A stretch of 64,000 bases of DNA from Uranotaenia lowii (lineage: Eukaryota > Arthropoda > Insecta > Diptera > Culicidae): assembly GCF_029784155.1 (NCBI RefSeq), contig NC_073692.1, positions 326,945,920-327,009,919 on the forward strand. Reading direction: 5' to 3'. The position numbers were made by a program, and so were the translations under genes. The stretch's first letter is position 1, and each line of letters opens with the position of its first letter. Below the pieces are notes generated by a model. The model worked only from the letters and a program-made list of their open reading frames with translations. It made no database searches and was not told where the DNA came from. Positions 56,560-64,000 of this stretch are shown here, one piece after another.

Positions 56560-58135
56560 TTGCCAGCCGATCTACATACACACGCACAGCTAATCTTGGC
56601 TGATGGTTTTTGGCCGTCGGTTAGAAACAAAGATTTTTTTTCTAATGCTGGATTTAACTCGGAAGTGCCCTCGCTGGATGAAATAGAAGCGGCAATCAAG
56701 GACATTAAATCCAAAAATACGCCTGGAATCGATTGCGTTCCTGCTGAAATGCTCAAAGCCGACTCTGCCTTGTCAGCACAAATGTTGCACCGTCTTTTCG
56801 CTGACATTTGGGATACTGCAACATTCCCGGCCGACTGGATGTAGAGTATCCTTGCAAAGGTCCCGAAGAAAGAAGACCTGACAGAGTGCGGTAACTGGCG
56901 TGGCATGACTTTGATCTGTACAACTCTCAAAGAACTCTGTAAAGTGATCCTGAACAGGATCCAGGAGAAAATTGACGCTAAACTCCGACGGCAACAAGCT
57001 GGATTCCGATCCGGACGATCATGTGTGGATCACATCACAACGCTACGAATCAAACTGGAACAAATCCACGAATTCCAGGACTCTCTTCTGCTGGTGCTCG
57101 TTGATTTCGAAAAAGCATTTGGCCGACTGAACCACGAAAACATCTGGGCTGCTTTAAGACGACGAGGGGTTCCAGAGAAACTAGTCCATCTCATCGAAGC
57201 ACAAAACGAGGCATTTTCGCGCAAAGTCTTGCAGGACGGTGTCTTGTCCGAACTAATCTCGGTAACTGCTGGAGTGAGACGAGGATGTATTTTGTCACCG
57301 TTGATTTTTCTCATCGTAATGGATGAGATCTTGACTGGATCGATTAACTGTAGACCAAACCGAGGATTGCCGTGGAATCCTTCAACAATGGAGCAACTGA
57401 ACGACCTTGACCTGGCAGACGATATTGTTTTTATTGCCCGAACACAACAAAACATGCAGAGCAAACTCGATGACCTCACTGAAAGCTCCATGGCAGCAGG
57501 TCTCAAAATCAATATCGGAAAGACCAAGTCGATGGAAATCAACACAGAAAATCGCTCCAATTTCGTGGTAGCTGGACAACAGGTTGAGATAGTAGAGTGC
57601 TTCCAGTATCTTGGTAGCCAGATTACGCCTGATGGTGGTACCAAGAAGGACATCGAAACTCGGATCAGAAAAGCCTGATTTGCGTTTGCGAGTTTCAGAA
57701 ACATCTGGCGCTCACGCCAAACCTCTCTACAAACTAAGATCCGAATCTTCAATTCAAACGTCAAATCTGTATTGCTGTACGAGTGTTATATGTTACTTGG
57801 TGCTCATATGCGGTGACAACGCGAAAACTGCAAGTTTTTGTGAATCGCTGCCTGCGGAACATCATCCGCGCTTGGTGGCCTGGCAATTGGATCTCAAACG
57901 TGGAACTTCATCGCCAGCGTCATCAAAAGGCACTGGACATCGAGATTCTGGAACGTAAGTGAAGATGAATTGTGCACACGCTGCGAAGAGATGAAAACGA
58001 GATTTGCAGAGAGGTGCTTGACTGGAATCCAGATGGGCATCGAAGAAGAGGCAGGCCCAGAAGCTCGTGGTGGCGTAGTGTTTCTTTTTTATAAGTTGAT
58101 CACCCAGGTGGTAAATCCTTTTTACGGATTGCATT
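56560..58135 (+). pseudogene. Non-LTR retrotransposon reverse transcriptase fragment (RTE-like), broken
   Basis: Plus strand. It opens with a linker (SLDEIEAAIKDIKSKNTPGIDCVPAEMLK). An in-frame TAG at 56842 follows. Then come NWRGMTLICTTLKELCKVILNRIQ, QAGFRSGRSCVDHI, motif A VLVDFEKAFGRLNHE (a variant Gly where Asp is usual after the aspartate block), motif B GVRRGCILSP, motif C DLADDIVFIA with the aspartate pair, the thumb GLKINIGKTKSMEI, and YLGSQITPDGGTKKDIETRI. A TGA stops it at 57676. The C-terminal region continues in other frames (FRNIWRSRQTSLQTKIRIFNS, then NRCLRNIIRAWW and RRRGRPRSSWWRSV) to about 58135. The endonuclease is missing. Dead 5'-truncated copy; the RTE assignment rests on the motif pattern. 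Confidence 0.85.
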
Positions 58136-58139
58136 CCAA

Positions 58140-59030
58140 GGCACGGCGAGCGACCGAGCCCCCCAGTATGCTACTCTGAGTCCATGGGTGCAATTGGACG
58201 ACTCATGAATTCAGTGTTCCGAAAATCACTCATTTTCAGTGAATGTTCCTGATTGCACTTCGCAACTGAACGTACAGCGATCGGGTTTCGTTATTGATTG
58301 CTACTGGACCTATCCGATCATAGTTCGTTATATTCATCGCTAAAATACAGATCACGTCGAACGATGCTTGCTGTCAAAACAGTGCAGCACCATCATCAAA
58401 TTGAAGTCTCACCAATGAGCGATGCATACGGCGAATCATGTTGGTTTAGGATCAGGAGTGAATGGTTCAGGCAGTGAGTGAGTGATACATGCAACCGATC
58501 ATTAGCAAATGTTGTTTGATTTTAAACCTAGGCAATTAATAAATTTATTTGATTTTACAGCGTTTTTTTACACCAGTAAGAAGAAAATCAAATTGTAGTT
58601 GTGTTTGTGAGGGAAAGATGTTCACTTCCGCCGTGTTTTCAATTTCAAGGAAACCAGGTGGATACTGAGTGAGTGACATTCAGAATGGATCAGTTTGTAT
58701 CTCACTCATCTCCGATATGCGATAGTTGCAAAACCATATGACTCTGAAAGATGCGACTCGGTTGGCATTGCTGAGTGAAGTGCTGATCGAGATTGCATAC
58801 CAGTCGGGCGAAGCAGTTGCGACAGGCGCTTTCCTATTACACAGTCAGAATGTTTCAAATAAGAATCGTATCCTGAGTGTTTATTTTGATTGATTTTCGG
58901 AACATTATTCATGATACATGAGCTATACCCGAGATGGGAGACCAAGTCCGCGCTTAAGCGCTCATCGGCAACTCAAGTTCGAGTCAAACTCCTGCTTATA
59001 TACCCTGCCTCTTGTTACGTTTCAAGACTA
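58140..59030. other. Unique DNA, no gene seen
   Basis: Contains GTGAGTGAGTG-type microrepeats near 58475 and 58665; no domain. Confidence 0.35.
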
Positions 59031-59845
59031 AGGACCTCTCCTCTAACGACTCGAGGTCCGGTCTATACTCGCAACTCGAGACTAGCTTGGTTCCCACGAC
59101 TATCGTGCGCTCCACCTCTGTTCAAGATCACTGCAAGAGACTAATAACCTCTCCTCTAACAACTCGAGATCATGACTCCGCTTGGCTTGGCTCGAGGCCC
59201 TCTCTTCTTTGCCCGTCCGTTTGCCGATCGAGAGCAGCTTAACCTGGGCACGCGCCTGTCACAATACAAGTCCGGGGCTTTACGAAAGACTACTCGGATG
59301 ATTCCTGGCGAAGAATTCATCCTACACCGACTCAGGTGACTCACCCGCCGACTACTTGAAGTCACCCTACCCGAGAGTATTTCGCGGCAAAAATACTCTT
59401 TCCCCTACGAGTTCGGCTACGAAGAAGGTATAGTCTTATTCCCGCAGCTTCCCTCGTAGGGAGCGCGTTTTACTCAGATACTCCGCGGCGGTGGAGGTAT
59501 CCTACACAACGTTCGCGACGTACCTAACAGCTCGGCATACGCAGAAGGTAAAGTCTTAGCTAGGATCGGACGCACACTACTCAAATGCCCCCCACCGAAA
59601 GGGCATTCTACTCCGACCGTGGTCCGGTCTTTCTCCTCCCTTTTTGGCTGGCAACCCTAGGATTTTTGCCCGCCGTGTGTCGAATCGAGAGCAGCTTATC
59701 CTAGATTCGCGCCTGTTACAAAACACGTACGGGTCTTAAACGCTTGCGACTCAGATGAATCCCGACGATGATGTCATCCTACCCGACTCGAGAGGCTCAT
59801 GGTATAATCTTATCCCCAAAACCTACGTCGCAGAGGGCGCGTTCG
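59030..59845. other. GC-rich block with internal imperfect repeats
   Basis: Clearly GC-richer than the rest of the window, with repeated CTCGAG and TACGAAGAAGGT-type words. ATCGAGAGCAGCTTA plus CGCGCCTGT recurs about 465 bp apart (59227 and 59691). CGGC.TACG.AGAAGGTA.AGTCTTA recurs about 120 bp apart (59412 and 59533). It lies directly 3' of the R1-like relic (minus strand), so it may be its 3' untranslated region or an LTR-type relic. No coding frame is supported. Confidence 0.4.
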
Positions 59846-59849
59846 ACTG

Positions 59850-62045
59850 ATCAGTCAAGAACTGTGTCTTGCAGTAATCCACCTCTCCATGTCTCCGGTC
59901 AATCCAGGATCCCATGTTAGGGATCAAGCGATGGGTCCAGCCACGTTCCGAGCTACCCCACTACTGGTGCTGCCTGTTGTACAGCGAGGCCTCTCTGGCA
60001 TGTTTCCGCACGTAGGGCATGTGCCTGTGCTCGTAGCAGAAGGTATCTTCCTCTAGCAGGACCGAGATGGGCATGACCCCCGCCACAACATCAGCAGCTA
60101 CCGAGGACACTGTTTGGCATGCGTTGATTACTCGCAGGTCCATCAGCCGCTTTACACTGCAGAGCTTTTGCAGGTTACACTGCCTGTTCAAGGCTGCCTT
60201 CCAGGATGCCAATCCGTACCGCAAAATGGACGAGGTCACACTCGCCAGGACCTTCCTTCTGCTGCAGCGGATCGCCGAGTTGTTCGACATGGCCCGTGAG
60301 AGGGCTGTTGTCGCCATTGCCGCTCTTTTACAGGCGTAATCGACGTGGGCCGTAAAGCTCAATCACACGCATGGACTGGATTGCGCACGGTCCAACTGCA
60401 ATCGGAGATTAGGTTGGTGATCAGCACCATCTCGGTCTTGTGGTAAGCCAGACGTAAGCTTATGGAGCGCATCCAATTTTCCACCTTCTCGATAGCTGCT
60501 GTGGCGAGTAGCTGAACCTCTTCGGTTGATGGGCCCGATGCCAGGAGAACCACGTCATCGGCGAATCCAACAAGTCTCACTCCCGTGGGGAAACGCAGTC
60601 TCAGCAGTTTGTCGTAGACAATGTTCCACAATACTGGGCCAAGTATCGATCCTTGTGGAACTCTCACTGTTTCCAGTCCCTCGCTGGTCATATACTGTAG
60701 TTGGCGGTCACGGAAGTAACACTCCACCATCTTACAGATTAATGCCGGAATCATCATGTTGATGAGCGACGACGCAGTCACTGCCCAACTGACGCTGTTT
60801 AAAGCGTTCTTTACGTCCAGAGTGACCACTGCGGAAAACCGGTCTCCTCTCCGTTTCTTCAACCTGGTTTCATCTGCCCTTTCGATAACCTGTCGAATGG
60901 CAGCCACCGTACTGCGACCTTTCCGAAAACCGAACTGTTTGTCGGGTAGGCTTCGCTGACGGGGACCTCGCTCTCTGCATATGTCGCCTAGCTCGTAGGC
61001 AGCTAGTACGCAGGTCCACGATTTCCGCCGGGTTGCCGAGTGTCCTTTCGCTTGGCCCTCCTTGTCATCGCAGCGTCGCATGCGCGTGCGAGTACCCTCG
61101 CCAGGTTTTCCGCGGACAGGTTTTCCAAGGTACGCTCCCAGTTCAACACTTCGAAAAAGAAGTTCCGGTCGAATTGTATTCTCTTCCAGAGACGTGCTCC
61201 TGTTATCGTACCTCTTCTAACTGCTCGTGTACTTGTGCCCACACGATAACGAATCGCAAAGTGATCGCTATCGGGGAACACGTCGTTTACCCTCCAGTCG
61301 CTCGTCCAGCCTGGACTGCTGAAAGTGACGTCGATGATGGACTCGCTCCCATTCCTGTGGTAGGTCCTTGTATCGCCTACATTCCCCAGGTCTACGTTCA
61401 GCCTTGCTAGGGCTTTCAGTAGAATCTGGCCCGTGGGGTTTATAAGGCGGCTACCCCATTCTACGGCCCACGCGATGAAGTCCCCGCCTATGACAAATGG
61501 GCTCCGACCCGTGAGACCTTCGACGATTTTGTCCATCATGACGCCGAACCTCTCCAGAGACCACCTCGGGGGGGCGTAGCAGCTACAGACGAAGATCCCG
61601 TTGACCATGGCTATCAGGAAGCCTTCTTCTCCAGCAGACACCACCTCTTGTATGGGATATCCTCCTGTAACTGGCCAGTTTGGCTTTATCGGTTACCCAA
61701 TTACTGCCATCCGTGGTCCTGCGATACGGGTCTGAAACTAACGCCACGTAGAGCTTTTCCTCAAATGCCATCTGCCGCAACAGCTGGTGTGGCAGTGGTT
61801 GAGGTTGAGCTGGATCGCTTCTATACCCGTGAAGGTGCAGCCGCGCCTTTTGAAAGGCGAGGCACCTAGGGTTGCCAGCCCAGTGTCCTCCACCGCGTAG
61901 TCGGCGTAGTCTAGCGGCATAGTCTAGCTGGTAAAATCCGTACAGTTGACGAGAACTTTGGCTGGCAGCAAGTGAAGACGCTGGCTCCGGATCGCCAGCA
62001 GTGGAGATCTTTTTTCTCAGCCCTATGCGTCGGTCAATCGGCGCC
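59850..62045 (-). pseudogene. R1-like non-LTR retrotransposon, broken and internally deleted
   Basis: Minus strand, reading down from about 62045. The apurinic-type endonuclease is spread over three frames: IQLNLNHCHTSC near 61830, SDPYRRTTDGSNWV near 61720, then CYAPPRWSLERF, GGDFIAWAVEWGSR, SESIIDVTFSSP and DSDHFAIRY (61644-61003). The catalytic Asn expected in GGDFNAW is Ile here. The N-terminal part of the reverse transcriptase is deleted: the frame jumps to LPDKQFGFRKGRSTVAAIRQ. Then come motif A VVTLDVKNALNSVSW, motif B VPQGSILGPVLWN and motif C VGFADDVVLLA. The C-terminal part (59961-60362) has HVDYACKRAAMATTALSRAMSNN, and GWTHRLIPNMGSW lies past a stop at about 59935. Known role: site-nicking and reverse transcription. 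Clade assignment by motif resemblance. Confidence 0.85.
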
Positions 62046-62650
62046 GGACCCTTAGGTGGGTAGGTAGGTAGGAAGGGAGGCTTACAAACACACACAGCTC
62101 TCGGTACATCATTCGACAATATTCTTGATGGCTGATTATTTTCATCTAGCTTTGTCTTGTGATAGGGTATGGGATATGTTTCATTTGGTTTTGATATGTT
62201 TCACATGCCAGTTATTAGAAAGCTTGTTAGTGTCGATCCGGCAAAGAATTTTATGACGATAATTCCACCACTATGGAATTCATTTTAGCACTGATGCACA
62301 CTCTAATGCATTTTCAATAATTTTTCCAAACTTGAAAAAAAGATAATAAGAAACCATCCTGACTCTGTATTCACCATTCTGATCCGACATTTTCAAATTC
62401 ACTTCTCATGAAAAATATCAACTTATCAAAGCTCCTTACTGGTGATCCAATATTGAAAACTCAGAGTCAGATTGATTATTTGAACTAATCTTTTTTTATT
62501 TGGATTTACAATTTAGATAAAATATAAAAACTTTAAACAATGAATTCAGATTCTAACCCAAAACATAAGATTATAAATAAATGATTCATGATTGAGGGCC
62601 CTGAAACAAATTTCACTTCTTGACTCATAATAACTCTTTCCTGCAATTTA
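62046..62650. other. AT-rich DNA, no gene seen
   Basis: GGTAGGTAGGTAGG microrepeat near 62060, possibly the 5' untranslated part of the R1-like relic; otherwise featureless. Confidence 0.35.
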
Positions 62651-63444
62651 CAGGGTGACAAAAAAGTCCGGTCACACTTTTATGGGGACACCTGTAGCCT
62701 ACACGTTGCATCTCTCTGGTGCCTTCTATATGTCAAATAAAAGGGCTAACTCTGCTGCCCAAAGTGGCAGAGTTTCGTTCTTGTGCAGTTTGTTTACATT
62801 GAGTTGTGAGCCATGGCAGAGTTAAGGGCAGCTGTTATCGCTGCTCGGTTTGGCGCGCAGATGACGAGCTTATTTTTTCGGACGAGAAGCTGTTCGGTTT
62901 GGAGCAAACAGTCAATCGCCAAAATGATCGAGTTTGGAGTGTGAGCCTCCAGCAAGCTCCTGCGGACAAGCTGAACGTTTCCCGGTTCCAAAATAAGACG
63001 ACAGTCTTGCTTACTCACAGATGGCGCAGCATCCCACACCGCAAAGGTTGTTCAGGCTTGGTGTGAGGAAAACTTGACCGATTTCATTTCGAAGAATGAA
63101 TGGCCTCCGTCGTCTCCGGATCTGAATCCAATGGATTATTTCGTGTGGGGATAAATGATGTCTAAGCTGAACGACTATAAAATAGCAAATTTGGAGCAAT
63201 TCAAGCGAGTTATCACGATAATCTAGAACGAGATGCCGATGGAGCAGGTGCGCGCCGCTTGCGACGACTATCCAAGACGTCTGAAGCTGGTTCGATCAGA
63301 TAAAGCTGGTGTAATTCCGAAATATCGTCTGTGAAGTATCTTTATGAGTTACTGAATCAAGCTATGAAAGCCAGATTAAGATTTTCTGCTTATTCTTTGA
63401 GATATTGAGGTTTTCCTGTGTGACTGGACGTTTTTGTCACCCTG
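62651..63444 (+). mobile_element. mariner-type transposon, DD37D (maT-like), internally deleted
   Basis: Ends CAGGGTGACAAAAAAGTCC and, inward from the right, CAGGGTGACAAAAACGTCC form terminal inverted repeats, flanked by TA on both sides (62649-62650, 63445-63446). A transposase start (MAELRAAVIAARFGAQ) at 62813 is joined by a deletion to the catalytic core (DDELIFSDEKLF). The helix-turn-helix DNA-binding part is therefore missing. After a frameshift the core continues DGAASHTAKVVQAWCEENL to SPDLNPMDYFVW. Thirty-seven residues separate the second and third catalytic Asp, the spacing of DD37D (maT) mariners. Two further in-frame stops (near 63152 and 63222) precede the C-terminal end at about 63334. 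It could still be moved in trans because its ends are intact. Confidence 0.85.
62813..63334 (+). pseudogene. Relic DD37D mariner transposase
   Basis: Coding part of the element at 62651-63444: N-terminus, deletion junction near 62860, first catalytic Asp in SDEKLF, frameshift between about 62990 and 63020, second Asp at 63020, third Asp in NPMD near 63133. It then has stops in WG*MMSKLNDY and II*NEMP and ends GVIPKYRL. It cannot make a working enzyme. Confidence 0.85.
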
Positions 63445-63504
63445 TAGTTGCATTAAAATTTTTCATTTGTAGTTTTCAGAAATCGTATTGTTATTTGCAA
63501 ACAG

Positions 63505-63580
63505 GAGTAGAATTCAAGTTTAGAATTCAGTTTAGAAACTCAGATTCAGAATTATTATTCAAAATTCACACTCAGATAAA
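63505..63580 (+). repeat. Degenerate fragment of the 13-bp satellite
   Basis: TAGAATTCAAGTTTAGAATT, CTCAGATTCAGAATT and similar words in AGATTC/AGAATTC phase, about five decayed units. It is a third location for the satellite, outside the two large elements. Confidence 0.6.
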
Positions 63581-64000
63581 GCTCAAAAATGAGTTTAGTT
63601 TTAAACATATCAAGAAGAATATTTCGTTAGGGAATTCAAACAGCAGGAAATCATGTACCTATTATATTGATTGTCGGGTAAATCAAACTTAAAATTTAAA
63701 ATTTTGAATAACATTCAGTTTTTTTACACAGTTCAACTGGAAATCACAAATATATTTGAATTTATTTGCAAGTTTTGTTTATTGAAAAAACTGATTGTTA
63801 TTTTTTTTTAAACAAACCGAAACCTTTTATTTATGGAATCGCTTTTTAATGAACATTAATCGCTGTTGAAATATAAAAATTCACGTTAAAAAACTTGCAG
63901 AAAATGCAGGAAATGATTTGCCTAATGCTTATTTTTCTGAGTGGATTGGGTAATTTTTTGATATTGCCATTTTGTCAGGAGCCAAATTTTTAACTTAAAT
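63581..64000. other. AT-rich DNA, no gene seen
   Basis: Featureless to the window edge. Confidence 0.4.

Noticed and set aside
56415..56930. 171-codon minus-strand ORF
   Set aside because: Antisense shadow of the plus-strand reverse transcriptase, whose motifs are clear.
57030..57764. 244-codon minus-strand ORF
   Set aside because: Antisense to the reverse transcriptase core; no domain of its own.

Overview
This is AT-rich, gene-poor animal DNA dominated by nested transposable elements and satellites. I found no intact host protein-coding gene, rRNA gene or functional tRNA gene. The content points to an insect, most likely a dipteran and probably a mosquito. Reasons are tRNA-headed SINEs, a GIY-YIG Penelope-like element, an R1-like non-LTR element, a DD37D mariner relic, many hAT miniatures with TTGCCAGA ends, and repeat ends of the GCCTTTCT...AGAAAGGC kind that resemble a repeat common in mosquito genomes. 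The species is inference.

Region by region. 1-7 kb: a 3.2-kb non-autonomous hAT-like element (1374-4602, 8-bp target duplication) whose cargo is a 13-bp satellite, followed by higher-GC unique segments. 7-16 kb: a SINE, a small Transib-like element with a CGCCG duplication, a foldback element split by a solo LTR, a hAT miniature, a decayed CR1/L2-like reverse transcriptase (minus strand) and a second copy of the solo LTR. 16-20 kb: AT-rich and featureless. 20.7-26 kb: unique segments of higher GC and a 68-bp satellite of about 38 copies with higher-order periodicity. 26-44.4 kb: the most structured part. Two Transib-like ends (27267 and 44425), each followed outward by CAGCG, bracket 17 kb. 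Inside lie a near-perfect tandem triplication of a 3.4-kb unit (each unit with two 13-bp arrays and two tRNA-like heads), two head-to-tail Helitron-like elements with 143-bp internal monomers, a Penelope-like element with 690-bp inverted arms, and a hAT miniature inside its reverse transcriptase. 44-56 kb: SINE, inverted clusters of an AGTTGAAT motif, a Tc1/mariner-type miniature split by a hAT miniature, and otherwise unique intergenic or intronic DNA. 56.5-58.1 kb: broken RTE-like reverse transcriptase (plus strand). 59-62 kb: broken R1-like element (minus strand). 62.65-63.44 kb: internally deleted DD37D mariner with intact ends and TA duplications.

The genes do not work together as a pathway: every recognisable coding stretch belongs to a retroelement or transposon and carries stops, frameshifts, deletions or insertions. 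What can be read is a history of insertions, and two satellites that appear to have been amplified inside or next to mobile elements. Several element boundaries are secured by matching target-site duplications given in the features.
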